Positions 1 to 6,293 of a DNA stretch of 11,220 nt are shown here, piece by piece. The notes below the pieces were generated by a model. It was not told the DNA's origin. It saw nothing but the letters and a program-made list of their open reading frames with translations, and searched no databases. This DNA comes from an uncultured Clostridia bacterium. GTDB lineage: Bacteria; Bacillota; Clostridia; Oscillospirales; Oscillospiraceae. Made by a program: the position numbers and the translations under genes. The stretch lies in assembly GCA_945946745.1 (NCBI GenBank), contig CAMEWZ010000043.1, positions 1 to 11,220 of the forward strand. The letters are read 5' to 3'. Numbering within the stretch: the first letter of the stretch is position 1; each line of letters begins with the position of its first letter.

Positions 1-175
1 ACTGAACCCCGGACTGGGCCACCTGCTGCCAATCGATGGTTCCCTGATACCGGGCCACATCGATGCCAAAGGTCACTTTCTCCGTTTCCTTCGTGGTTCG
101 GGATTGGCCGCAGCCGGTCAGCAGTGGCAATAGGAGGAACGCCGCCAAGATAAGGGACAGAATTCTCTTTTTCAT
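1..175 (-). CDS. GH25 lysozyme-like lipoprotein, N-terminal fragment
   Basis: This is the first 58 codons of a gene that continues past the left edge. The N-terminus is a lipoprotein signal: MKKR, a hydrophobic stretch to about residue 18, then lipobox L19-T-G-C22, so the mature protein should be lipid-anchored through Cys22. After a short polar linker comes GIDVARYQGTIDW (residues 37-49). This is the typical start of the glycoside hydrolase family 25 (Cpl-1/Cellosyl-type muramidase) barrel, whose conserved early Asp is Asp39 here. Family members cleave the MurNAc-GlcNAc bond of peptidoglycan. The ATG at 175 is chosen because an AAAGGA-type ribosome binding site lies about 8 bases upstream and the signal peptide begins there. 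The catalytic DxE motif and the rest of the domain lie outside the window, so activity cannot be judged. The gene has its own likely promoter and is separated from tRNA-Ser by a hairpin-rich spacer. Confidence 0.85.
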   Translation of the reverse strand, partial: MKKRILSLILAAFLLLPLLTGCGQSRTTKETEKVTFGIDVARYQGTIDWQQVAQSGVQ

Positions 176-238
176 ATGCATATCCTTTTTCTGCGCATAC
201 CGCCTTGGGATTGGTCGCGCTAATATTGCTTTTGCACT

Positions 239-267
239 AGAATACCACAAAAATCCCCCCTTGTCTA
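239..267 (-). promoter_or_regulatory. Putative sigma-A promoter of the GH25 lipoprotein gene
   Basis: On the minus strand a -35 box TAGACA (262-267; 5 of 6 match to TTGACA) is followed by exactly 17 bases and a -10 box TATTCT (239-244; 4 of 6). The predicted start near 232 would leave a 5' leader of about 55 bases before the ATG at 175. The spacer contains a run of six G. The match comes from reading the sequence and is not scored against background. Confidence 0.5.
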
Positions 268-318
268 CCAGTTTCCACGATTCCACCCCGGAACAAAACC
301 GTTTCGAGGGGAAAAGCA

Positions 319-351
319 AACGTCCATACCCACACATCGGGTATGGACGTT
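319..351 (-). terminator. Outer hairpin, left copy; possible intrinsic terminator on the minus strand
   Basis: Arms AACGTCCATACCC (319-331) and GGGTATGGACGTT (339-351) form a perfect 13-bp stem around the 7-base loop ACACATC. Read on the minus strand, the stem is followed by a T-rich tail (TTTGCTTTT), so it could end the transcript from tRNA-Ser and the hairpin array before the GH25 promoter. The identical copy at 556-588 has a poorer tail (TTTC). Terminator function is inferred; the hairpin itself is plain in the sequence. Confidence 0.5.
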
Positions 352-460
352 ACAGTGTGTCAAAAAAGCTTCGTAGAATTTGCCGCTTCTGCGGCAAACC
401 CATTCAAATCCATTTTCCACCAGGGCGTGTACCTGGGGGAAAATACTTCTCAGACTGCAA

Positions 461-499
461 GTGTATAATTTGTTCGCCGGAGGCGAACAAATTATGCGC
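461..499. repeat. Long perfect inverted repeat within the hairpin array
   Basis: ATAATTTGTTCGCC (465-478) and its exact reverse complement (482-495) are separated by only GGA. Continuing outward, positions 461-464 pair with 496-499 through two G-C pairs and two G-T wobbles, giving up to 18 bp. This is the strongest single fold in the spacer. A short GCAGC/GCTGC palindrome follows at 500-511. Confidence 0.7.
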
Positions 500-517
500 G
501 CAGCAGGCTGCAAAAAC

Positions 518-550
518 CTGTCGAAAAGCCCCAAGGGGGATTTTCGACAG
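518..550. repeat. Hairpin in the array, 10+4 bp
   Basis: CTGTCGAAAA (518-527) pairs with TTTTCGACAG (541-550). Inside it, after a G-A mismatch (528/540), CCCC (529-532) pairs with GGGG (536-539) around AAG. It lies 5 bases from the outer hairpin at 556-588. Confidence 0.65.
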
Positions 551-555
551 TATGA

Positions 556-588
556 AACGTCCATACCCACACATCGGGTATGGACGTT
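556..588. repeat. Outer hairpin, right copy, next to the tRNA 3' end
   Basis: This is a base-for-base copy of 319-351, including the loop ACACATC in the same orientation, so the two are direct repeats as well as palindromes. It begins 2 bases beyond the encoded CCA of tRNA-Ser in the direction of tRNA transcription. It may help end or protect the tRNA precursor, or mark the edge of an inserted element. Confidence 0.75.
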
Positions 589-590
589 AT

Positions 591-681
591 TGGCGGAGAT
601 GGAGGGATTTGAACCCCCGCACGCCTTGCGGCGCCTAGCGGATTTCGAATCCGCACCCTTCAGCCACTTGGGTACATCTCC
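591..681 (-). tRNA. tRNA-Ser (anticodon CGA)
   Basis: On the minus strand the acceptor arm GGAGATG (681-675) pairs with CATCTCC (601-595), followed by discriminator G (594) and an encoded CCA (593-591). The anticodon arm is GCGGA and TCCGC around the loop TTCGAAA, giving anticodon CGA, which reads UCG. A long variable arm follows, as expected of class II serine tRNAs, and then a T arm with TTCAAAT. All elements of a functional tRNA are present. It has its own promoter just upstream. Confidence 0.97.
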
Positions 682-692
682 AAAGCAAGGCC

Positions 693-721
693 ATTATATC
701 AGCGGTTTTCCGAAAAATCAA
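693..721 (-). promoter_or_regulatory. Promoter of tRNA-Ser
   Basis: A consensus -10 TATAAT (693-698) lies 17 bases downstream of a -35 box TTGATT (716-721) on the minus strand. The predicted start, about 7 bases further on, falls near 685-686, only 4-5 bases before the mature tRNA 5' end at 681, which fits a short 5' leader removed by RNase P. The tRNA is therefore probably transcribed independently of pgsA. Confidence 0.75.
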
Positions 722-738
722 GGTTTTCTTTTGCAGCC

Positions 739-752
739 GCCTTTGGCAAGGC
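739..752. repeat. Small hairpin between pgsA and tRNA-Ser
   Basis: GCCTT (739-743) and AAGGC (748-752) form a 5-bp stem with the loop TGGC. No T-run follows on the minus strand. On its own it is weak, but it sits directly downstream of the larger hairpin at 764-798, so the two may form a paired 3' structure for the pgsA transcript. Confidence 0.35.
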
Positions 753-763
753 CAACGTGTCTG

Positions 764-798
764 CCCCGGAATGCGGCGACTCGGCCGACATTCCAGGG
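764..798 (-). terminator. Strong hairpin just after pgsA, 3'-end structure of the operon
   Basis: Starting 11 bases after the pgsA stop, minus-strand RNA would fold into CCCTGGAATG pairing with CATTCCGGGG (10 bp, one U-G wobble). A one-base bulge and an inner CGGC/GCCG helix close a 6-base loop. On the plus strand the wobble becomes a C-A mismatch, so the fold favours minus-strand RNA, the sense of pgsA. No U-tract follows, so it is not a textbook intrinsic terminator. It may block 3' exonucleases, or act with a factor in termination. Confidence 0.5.
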
Positions 799-809
799 CT
801 ACGGAAGCA

Positions 810-1343
810 TTAGGATTCCCAAAGGCACTTCCAGTTCTGAATGAAATATTCCACGCCGGAATACAGCGTCGTCAGAACAATGACACCGATAACCACCCAA
901 TTGAGTACCTCGATGCCGGGAACCGCCATCATGACGCACAGGCCCACCATGGTGCTAGCAGTCTTGACCTTGCCGCTCCAGCCTGCCGCAATGACATTGC
1001 CCTTCTGGACGGCAATCAGCCGCAGGCCCGTGACGGCGAACTCCCGGGTCAGCACGATCATCAGCGCCCAGGCAGGGAACACCCCCCACTCGCAGAAGCA
1101 GGTCATGGCAGCGATGGTCAGCAGCTTGTCCGCCAGAGGATCCAGGAATTTTCCGAAATCCGTGGTCTGGTGATAGTGCCGGGCAATATAGCCGTCCACA
1201 AAATCCGTCAAGCTGGCGATGACGAAGATCCCCAGGGAAATGTACATCCACAGGCCGCTTTTGCCCTCCGATAAGTACATGGTCACCAGATACGCCGGGA
1301 TCATCGCCACCCGGGCCAGGGTGATCTTGCTTGCTGTTGTCAT
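810..1343 (-). CDS. pgsA: CDP-diacylglycerol--glycerol-3-phosphate 3-phosphatidyltransferase
   Basis: The product is a 177-residue membrane enzyme that transfers a phosphatidyl group from CDP-diacylglycerol to glycerol-3-phosphate. This is the committed step to phosphatidylglycerol. The family signature DG-x2-AR-x8-G-x3-D-x3-D is complete: D50-G51, A54-R55, G64, D68 and D72, with the extra upstream Asp47. These residues hold the metal ions and the CDP moiety. Several hydrophobic segments (about 8-24, 31-48, 75-98, 132-165) fit the usual multi-pass topology, and the length is normal for the family. The ATG at 1343 overlaps the rimO stop codon in an ATGA junction. A strong GGAGGAGG sits 7 bases upstream, inside the last codons of rimO, so translation is probably coupled. 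A longer open frame upstream of this start lies inside rimO and is not used. PgsA could be confused with PgsA2 or cardiolipin synthase relatives, but the length and motif favour PgsA. Confidence 0.92.
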   Translation of the reverse strand: MTTASKITLARVAMIPAYLVTMYLSEGKSGLWMYISLGIFVIASLTDFVDGYIARHYHQTTDFGKFLDPLADKLLTIAAMTCFCEWGVFPAWALMIVLTREFAVTGLRLIAVQKGNVIAAGWSGKVKTASTMVGLCVMMAVPGIEVLNWVVIGVIVLTTLYSGVEYFIQNWKCLWES

Positions 1344-2677
1344 ACCGCTTCCTCCTCCAGCACATAGCCGGTCAAATCTCCGTCCACGCAGCCGTCGATT
1401 TTCACCTGGACAAAGGTTCCCTCCCGCAACGGCTCCTCCGAGGCCAGCCATACCCGGCCATCGATATCCGGGGAATCGGCGTAGGTGCGGCCATAGAACT
1501 GCTCGGCATCCTCGTCGTAGCCATCCACCAGAACCTCCAGGGTCTTGCCCAGCAGGGAGGCATTGTAGTCGTCCATAATCTCAGACTGGAGCATTTCGAT
1601 GGTCTGCGCCCGGGCCATGGCGGTTTCGTTGTCCACATGCTCCATCTCCGCAGCGGGGGTTCCCTCCTCCGGAGAGAAGGCAAAGGCGCCCACCCGTTCC
1701 AGCCGCTCCTCCCGGAGGAAGTCGCACAGCTCCTGGAACTCCGCTTCCCCTTCTCCGGGCAGGCCGGTGATCAGGCTGGTGCGGATCACAAGGCCGGGAA
1801 TCCGGGCGCGAAGCTTGGCGATCAAGGCCCGGAGGAAGTCTCCGTCCCCACGGCGGTTCATCCGCTTCAAGATTTCGCTGTTGCAGTGCTGGATGGGAAT
1901 ATCCAGATATTTCACGATTTTCGGCTCTGTGGCCATCACATCGAGGAATGCATCGTCAATTTCATCGGGATAGACGTAATGCACCCGAATCCAGTGCAGC
2001 CCCTCGATTTCGCAGAGGCGGCGCAGCAGCTCCGGCAGAAGCCGCTTGTGGCCGGGCAGGTCGGTGCCGTAGCGGCTGGTATCCTGGGCCACCACGATCA
2101 GCTCCTTCACGCCGCTGTCCGCCAGCAGACGGGCCTCATACAGCACATCGTCCAGCTGGCGGCTGCGGTATTTTCCCCGGAGCTTGGGGATGATGCAGTA
2201 GGCGCAATGGTTGTCACAGCCCTCCGCGATTTTAAGGAAGGCGTAATGCTCCGGGGTGGTGACGATCCGGCCGGTCTCCTGCTCAGGCTCATCGATGGAA
2301 CCAAAGTCCACCACCTGCTCCTGGGCCAGCAGGTCATCAATGGCGCTCACGATTTCCGTATAGCTGCCGGTACCCAAAATGCCGTCCACCTCGGGCATTT
2401 CCGTCAAAATCTCCTGCTGATACCGCTGGGCAAGACACCCGGTGACCAGAATCTTCCCCACCAGGCCCTGCTTTTTCAGTTCAGCAGTCTGCAAAATGTA
2501 GTCAATGGCCTCCGCCTTGGCCGAGTCGATAAAGCCGCAGGTGTTGATGACCACCACGTCGCTGCCGGTGATGTCCGCCTTCACGGTATGCCCCGCCTCT
2601 TGCACCCGGTACATCATCCGCTCGCAGTCCACCTGGTTCTTGGCGCAGCCAAGAGAGATAAAACCAATATTTGCCAT
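1340..2677 (-). CDS. rimO: Ribosomal protein S12 methylthiotransferase RimO
   Basis: This 445-residue radical-SAM enzyme would add a methylthio group to the conserved aspartate of ribosomal protein S12. The N-terminal UPF0004 domain starts IGFISLGCAKN and carries three cysteines for the auxiliary 4Fe-4S cluster: Cys11, Cys47 (NTCGF) and Cys81 (TGCLAQRY). The radical-SAM motif C154-x3-C158-x2-C161 lies in EGCDNHCAYCIIP. A C-terminal TRAM domain is expected after about residue 375. The SLGCAKN start and S12-type radical-SAM context separate it from MiaB and MtaB. The ATG at 2677 follows the recX stop by 3 bases, with GGAGGA 10 bases upstream inside recX. The stop overlaps the pgsA start by 4 bases. 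Length and all six cysteines are as expected for a functional enzyme. Confidence 0.95.
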   Translation of the reverse strand: MANIGFISLGCAKNQVDCERMMYRVQEAGHTVKADITGSDVVVINTCGFIDSAKAEAIDYILQTAELKKQGLVGKILVTGCLAQRYQQEILTEMPEVDGILGTGSYTEIVSAIDDLLAQEQVVDFGSIDEPEQETGRIVTTPEHYAFLKIAEGCDNHCAYCIIPKLRGKYRSRQLDDVLYEARLLADSGVKELIVVAQDTSRYGTDLPGHKRLLPELLRRLCEIEGLHWIRVHYVYPDEIDDAFLDVMATEPKIVKYLDIPIQHCNSEILKRMNRRGDGDFLRALIAKLRARIPGLVIRTSLITGLPGEGEAEFQELCDFLREERLERVGAFAFSPEEGTPAAEMEHVDNETAMARAQTIEMLQSEIMDDYNASLLGKTLEVLVDGYDEDAEQFYGRTYADSPDIDGRVWLASEEPLREGTFVQVKIDGCVDGDLTGYVLEEEAV

Positions 2678-2680
2678 ATT

Positions 2681-3310
2681 CTATTCTTCCTCCAGAATGT
2701 CTTCCGTTTCAAAGGAAAGTCCGCTGAGCACCCTGCGGATGCTGCCATAGCTGTGCCCTCTGCGCAGCAGGGCATCAATGGCCCGCCGAACCTGCTTTTC
2801 ATCGGAATTTTCGTCCAGCCGGGCGCGAAGAAAGGCTTCGATTTTTTCCTGCTGGTCGGGATAATCCGCCAAGGCTTCCTCCCAATACGCCTTGGGAATC
2901 CGCTTTTCATACAGGGCCTGCCTGGCCCTTGCGGAACCATAGCCCTTGGCGATGCAGGAGCGCACAATCTGGGCGGCCGTCTCCCGGTCATCCACCAGAT
3001 GCAGCTCCTCCATCCATTGCACCGCCTCTTTTGCCTGCGCCGGATCCTCCCCTTTTCGCACCAGCCGCTCCTCCAGATCCCGCCGGGAAACACTGGTGGC
3101 AGAGACGATCCGTACCGCCCGCATTTTCGCGGACATGCTCCCGGCGGCGGTCAGCAGGCGCTCCATTTCCTCGCCGGTCAGCTCCCTGCCGGGATAGAGG
3201 CCGAAATCCTCCACCGTCTGCCGGTACAGGCCCAGCCTGGTGCCGTCCGCAAAGACGGCCCAGTAGCGTCCTGCCCGGTCGGGGGTATTTTTCAGCGAAT
3301 CAAGTCTCAT
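2681..3310 (-). CDS. recX: Regulatory protein RecX
   Basis: The product is about 209 residues and begins MRLDSLKNTPDRAGRYWAVF, the usual RecX opening (MRI-x-SL followed by a small beta-rich segment ending near DFGLYPG). After it come repeated three-helix units, with recognisable signatures such as RRDLEERLVRKG and GYGSARARQALYEKRI. RecX proteins bind RecA filaments and inhibit recombinase and ATPase activity. The position directly after recA supports the call. The ATG at 3310 is preferred because it matches the family N-terminus. A TTG at 3316 is an alternative with slightly better spacing from a weak GGAAG. Either way the gene starts inside the last codons of recA (overlap of 11 or 17 bases), suggesting coupled translation. 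The weak ribosome binding site would keep RecX below RecA. The C-terminal LEEE codons double as the ribosome binding site for rimO. Confidence 0.9.
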   Translation of the reverse strand: MRLDSLKNTPDRAGRYWAVFADGTRLGLYRQTVEDFGLYPGRELTGEEMERLLTAAGSMSAKMRAVRIVSATSVSRRDLEERLVRKGEDPAQAKEAVQWMEELHLVDDRETAAQIVRSCIAKGYGSARARQALYEKRIPKAYWEEALADYPDQQEKIEAFLRARLDENSDEKQVRRAIDALLRRGHSYGSIRRVLSGLSFETEDILEEE

Positions 3311-4406
3311 CGTCAAAGTCGTCAGCTTCCACCGTTACCGCCTTTTCCGCTGCCTTGGCAGGGGCTTTGGGAGCGGTGCCGTTCAGCTTCCACAGGTTCT
3401 CCCGCACCTGGGCCTCCACCTTCGCGGCAATGTCGGGATTTGCCATCAGGTATTCCTTCACGGAATTGGCGCCCTGGCCGATGCGCTCATCCCCCATGGA
3501 GAACCAGCTGCCGCTTTTCTGGACAATGTCCATCTGCACCGCCAGATCCACCAGCTCGCCCCACTTGGAGATGCCCTGGCCGTAGAGAATCTCAAACACC
3601 GCCTCCCGGAAAGGAGGCGCCACCTTATTCTTGACCACCTTGACCCGAACCTTGTTGCCGATCACATTGCTGCCTTCCTTGATGGCCTCAATCCGCCGCA
3701 CATCCAGCCGGACGGAGGCGTAGAACTTCAAGGCGTTGCCGCCGGTGGTGGTCTCGGGATTGCCGTACATAACGCCGATCTTCATACGCAGCTGGTTGAT
3801 GAAAATCACCACGCAGTTGGTCTTGGCGATGGTGCCCGCCAGCTTGCGCAGGGCCTGGGACATCAGTCTTGCCTGTAGGCCCACAAAGGTATCGCCCATC
3901 TCGCCCTCGATCTCCTGCTTGGGAACCAGGGCGGCAACGGAGTCCACCACCACCGCGTCCACGGCGCCGGAACGAACCAGGGCATCGGTAATTTCCAGGG
4001 CCTGCTCACCGGTATCCGGCTGGGAAACCAGCAGGTTGTCGGTGTCCACCCCCAGGGCGAAGGCATACACCGGATCCAGGGCGTGCTCCGCGTCCACAAA
4101 GGCCACTTCCCCGCCCCGCTTCTGGGCTTCCGCCAGAATGTGCAGGGCCAGGGTGGTCTTACCGGAGGATTCGGGGCCGTAAATCTCAATGATTCTGCCT
4201 TTCGGCACACCGCCGATGCCCAGGGCCGCGTCCAAGGCCAGGGAACCGGTGGGGATGGCCTCCACGTTCATCTCCGGACGGTCGCCCAGACGCATGACGG
4301 TGCCCTTGCCGAAGTTTTTGTCGATCTGCGCCAGGGCAGTTTGCAGGGCTTTCTTCTTGTCAGAAGCAGGGGCGGGGGCTTCGTAAACTGTCTTTTTGGT
4401 AGCCAT
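3300..4406 (-). CDS. recA: Recombinase RecA
   Basis: The 368-residue product is a clear RecA. This ATP-dependent recombinase forms filaments on single-stranded DNA, drives homologous pairing and triggers LexA self-cleavage. Walker A is GPESSGKT (77-84), the Walker B strand is VVVDSVAAL (152-160), and the L2 DNA-binding loop region INQLRMKIGVMYGNPETTTG is intact (203-222). A short variable Ala/Lys-rich linker leads to an acidic tail (EADDFDDET), typical of the regulatory C-terminus. The ATG at 4406 is chosen because the protein then starts in the normal way and an AGGAAGGA site precedes it. The open frame continues upstream, but only inside prmC. The prmC stop lies 1 base away. No LexA box of the GAAC-N4-GTTC type and no strong promoter were seen just upstream, so recA may depend on the operon promoter. 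Confidence 0.98.
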   Translation of the reverse strand: MATKKTVYEAPAPASDKKKALQTALAQIDKNFGKGTVMRLGDRPEMNVEAIPTGSLALDAALGIGGVPKGRIIEIYGPESSGKTTLALHILAEAQKRGGEVAFVDAEHALDPVYAFALGVDTDNLLVSQPDTGEQALEITDALVRSGAVDAVVVDSVAALVPKQEIEGEMGDTFVGLQARLMSQALRKLAGTIAKTNCVVIFINQLRMKIGVMYGNPETTTGGNALKFYASVRLDVRRIEAIKEGSNVIGNKVRVKVVKNKVAPPFREAVFEILYGQGISKWGELVDLAVQMDIVQKSGSWFSMGDERIGQGANSVKEYLMANPDIAAKVEAQVRENLWKLNGTAPKAPAKAAEKAVTVEADDFDDET

Positions 4407-4407
4407 A

Positions 4408-5283
4408 TTATCCTTCCTTCCTGCCGTACTGAGCCAGCACGGCACGTTCTCTGTCGTTATAATCTCTGGTTCGTTCCAGAATGGTATATCCGTTATCTTG
4501 CAGGATGCGGCAGACATCGTCTCCCTGGCCCATGCCGAATTCCAGGCACAGATAGCCGCCGGGCCGCAGGGCAGGCGCGAAATTTTGGGCGATGGCACGG
4601 TAGAAATCCAAGCCATCCTCCCCGCCGTAGAGCGCCAGGTGGGGCTCATAGTCCCGGACGCTGGGAGGGAGCTGCTCCATCTCGCTGCCCGTGATATAGG
4701 GCGGGTTGGAAACGATCATGTCGAATTTTCCCAAAAACGGGAAAGCAGGCTGCAAAGCGTCCACCCGGACGCAGCGCACCCGGCCGCTAAGCTTGTTCAG
4801 CGCCGTGTTTTCCTTGGCCACCGACAGTGCCTCGTGGCTGATATCCGCCAGGGTCACCTTCGCGTCCTTGACCCGGCTGGCAACCGCCAGGCCGATGCAG
4901 CCGCTGCCGCAGCACAAATCCAGGATTCGGGGATCCTGTTCCAGAAACAGGGCCTGCCGGATGGCCAACTCCGCCACGGCGCAGGTATCGTCCCGGGGAA
5001 TCAGCACGTCCGGCGTCACCTTCATGGGCAGGCCATAGAACTCCCACTGGCCCAGCAGATAGGCGATCGGTTCCCCGGCCAGCAGACGGTTCAGCCCCGT
5101 CTCCACCTCCTGCACCACCTTTTCCGAAGCGTACAGATCCCGCTCCGCCAGGAATTGGGCCTGGCTCTTTCCGGAAACGTGGCAGATGAGCATCCGGGCC
5201 AGGACACCCGCGTCCTGGCCGTTTTCCTGGGCCAGCAGCGCCCGGCGGGTATCCTGGTAGAGGGTGCCATACTGTTTTACCAT
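4408..5283 (-). CDS. prmC: Release factor glutamine methyltransferase PrmC
   Basis: This 291-residue enzyme methylates the glutamine of the GGQ motif in peptide-chain release factors RF1/RF2, using S-adenosylmethionine. The N-terminal helical domain carries the typical EPIAYLLGQWEFYGL stretch (71-85) that recognises the release factor, followed by VLIPRDDT (93-100), where many homologues read IPRPET. The SAM-binding motif is DLCCGSGCIGL (122-132), and the catalytic NPPY is at 193-196. Length is normal. The ATG at 5283 overlaps the end of the DUF1385 gene by 7 bases, and AGGAGG lies 10 bases upstream. The yqhQ-prmC pairing is familiar from Firmicutes, although prfA, often the neighbour, is not in the window. 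Confidence 0.93.
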   Translation of the reverse strand: MVKQYGTLYQDTRRALLAQENGQDAGVLARMLICHVSGKSQAQFLAERDLYASEKVVQEVETGLNRLLAGEPIAYLLGQWEFYGLPMKVTPDVLIPRDDTCAVAELAIRQALFLEQDPRILDLCCGSGCIGLAVASRVKDAKVTLADISHEALSVAKENTALNKLSGRVRCVRVDALQPAFPFLGKFDMIVSNPPYITGSEMEQLPPSVRDYEPHLALYGGEDGLDFYRAIAQNFAPALRPGGYLCLEFGMGQGDDVCRILQDNGYTILERTRDYNDRERAVLAQYGRKEG

Positions 5284-6278
5284 CGATCCGCGCCCTCCTG
5301 CTCCGGGAGGACAGCCTGGACAGCGGCAATCCCCACCTCGATCATGGAATCATCCGGCTCGTTGGTGGTGAAATTCTGCATCCACATGCCGGGGGCGGTC
5401 AAAAACCGGGTCAGTCCGTTATCATGCCGCCCGGCCCAGCGGTTCAGTTCATAGGTAATGCTCACCACCAGGGGAAGCAGCAGCAGCTTAAACGCGATCA
5501 TCAGCAGCCGGTACACCAGGCTCCCCCGCATGGCCTCCAGCGCCGGAAAAATGGAAAGCAGCAGGGATGATGCCACGGAAAACACCAGAATGGAGATCAC
5601 CATCACCACCAGCAGGAAGCTGGTGCCGCACCGGGGATGGAGCCGGGTTTGCGCACGCACATTCTCTACCGTCAGCGGCAATCCCGCCTCATAGCAGCGA
5701 ATGGTCTTATGCTCCGCGCCATGATAGGCAAACACCCGCTTCATCTCCCCCATCCGGGAGACCAGCAGCATATACGCCAGGAAAATGACCATGCGGATGA
5801 CGCCCTCCACCAAGTTTACAGACAGCGCGCTGGTCAGCCAGCGGTCGAAAAAGCCGCCGATCACCATAGGCAGCAGGAAAAACAGGCCAATGGAAAGTCC
5901 CAGGCCCATGGCCACGGCGATGGCCACCACCACCTGCTGGAATTTTTCGTTCCCCAGCTTTTCCTCCAGCCAAAGGTCAAATTTTGACGGCTGCTCCTGC
6001 TCCTCCTCGGGGGCCAGATCAGCAGAGCGCATCAGCGCCTTGACGCCCTCCACCTGGGCGTCAAAGAAGTTGAACACGCCCCGAATGAAGGGAAGGTTTT
6101 TCCAGGATTTGGGGGGATTGCGCTTTCTGGGATGCACCTCGATGTTCAGTCCATCCTTCCCCCGGGTGACAATGGCGTCCTTCTCGGGGCCGCGCATCAT
6201 GATTCCCTCAATCAACGCCTGGCCGCCGATCATCGTCTTGAATTTCTCACAGCAGCCTTGGGTTTCTTTGTTTGCCAT
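5277..6278 (-). CDS. DUF1385 family membrane protein (YqhQ-like)
   Basis: The 333-residue protein belongs to the DUF1385/YqhQ family, whose biochemical role is not established. Family motifs are present in order: GGQALIEGIMMRGP (18-31), FAYHGAEHKTI (183-193) and HPRCGTSF (214-221). The His/Cys/Glu content of the last two suggests a metal or catalytic site, which is an inference. Four hydrophobic segments are seen at about 115-138, 157-175, 220-244 and 257-276, with an acidic stretch (EEEQEQ) before the first. It therefore looks like a polytopic inner-membrane protein. The ATG at 6278 has AAGGAG 11 bases upstream, overlapping the stop codon of the histidine kinase gene. The end of the gene overlaps prmC. 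The context links it to the translation and recombination operon but does not identify its function. Confidence 0.9.
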   Translation of the reverse strand: MANKETQGCCEKFKTMIGGQALIEGIMMRGPEKDAIVTRGKDGLNIEVHPRKRNPPKSWKNLPFIRGVFNFFDAQVEGVKALMRSADLAPEEEQEQPSKFDLWLEEKLGNEKFQQVVVAIAVAMGLGLSIGLFFLLPMVIGGFFDRWLTSALSVNLVEGVIRMVIFLAYMLLVSRMGEMKRVFAYHGAEHKTIRCYEAGLPLTVENVRAQTRLHPRCGTSFLLVVMVISILVFSVASSLLLSIFPALEAMRGSLVYRLLMIAFKLLLLPLVVSITYELNRWAGRHDNGLTRFLTAPGMWMQNFTTNEPDDSMIEVGIAAVQAVLPEQEGADRW

Positions 6279-6293
6279 ACGATTTGCGTCTCC

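Larger units (their letters stand above)
319..588. repeat. 270-base hairpin-array element bounded by identical hairpins
   Basis: This non-coding stretch between tRNA-Ser and the GH25 gene consists almost entirely of consecutive inverted repeats: 319-351 (13-bp stem), 379-398 (8-bp stem, TTCT loop), 412-444 (7+5 bp with one mismatch), 461-499 (14 perfect bp plus 4 further pairs including two wobbles, GGA loop), 518-550 (10+4 bp around one mismatch) and 556-588 (13-bp stem). The outer two are identical over 33 bases. Beyond them the two ends show weak inverted similarity (AGTGTGTCAAAAA on the left; ATACTGTCGAAAA on the complement of the right). No protein signal is convincing: frames are open on both strands, but none has a ribosome binding site or recognisable product. 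No target-site duplication is evident at the borders. It could be a MITE or REP/BIME-like intergenic repeat, or a structured RNA. I cannot tell which from one copy. Confidence 0.65.

Noticed and set aside
319..588. CRISPR array
   Set aside because: There are only two copies of the repeated unit, 204 bases apart, with other palindromes rather than uniform spacers between them, and no cas genes nearby.
319..588. Insertion sequence with transposase
   Set aside because: No transposase frame and no target-site duplication could be seen; at most this would be a non-autonomous element.
63..844. Open frames of 100-190 codons over the hairpin array and the tRNA on both strands
   Set aside because: They run through palindromes and the tRNA gene, have no ribosome binding site, repeat the same peptide because of the duplicated hairpin, and resemble no protein family.
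1331..3634. A 767-codon plus-strand open frame
   Set aside because: It is the antisense shadow of rimO, recX and the end of recA; the encoded sequence is low-complexity Pro/Arg/His-rich, and the minus-strand genes are unambiguous.
4407..4649. N-terminal extension of RecA by 81 residues
   Set aside because: The extension lies inside prmC in another frame and is not RecA-like; the ATG at 4406 has a good ribosome binding site and gives the normal RecA start.
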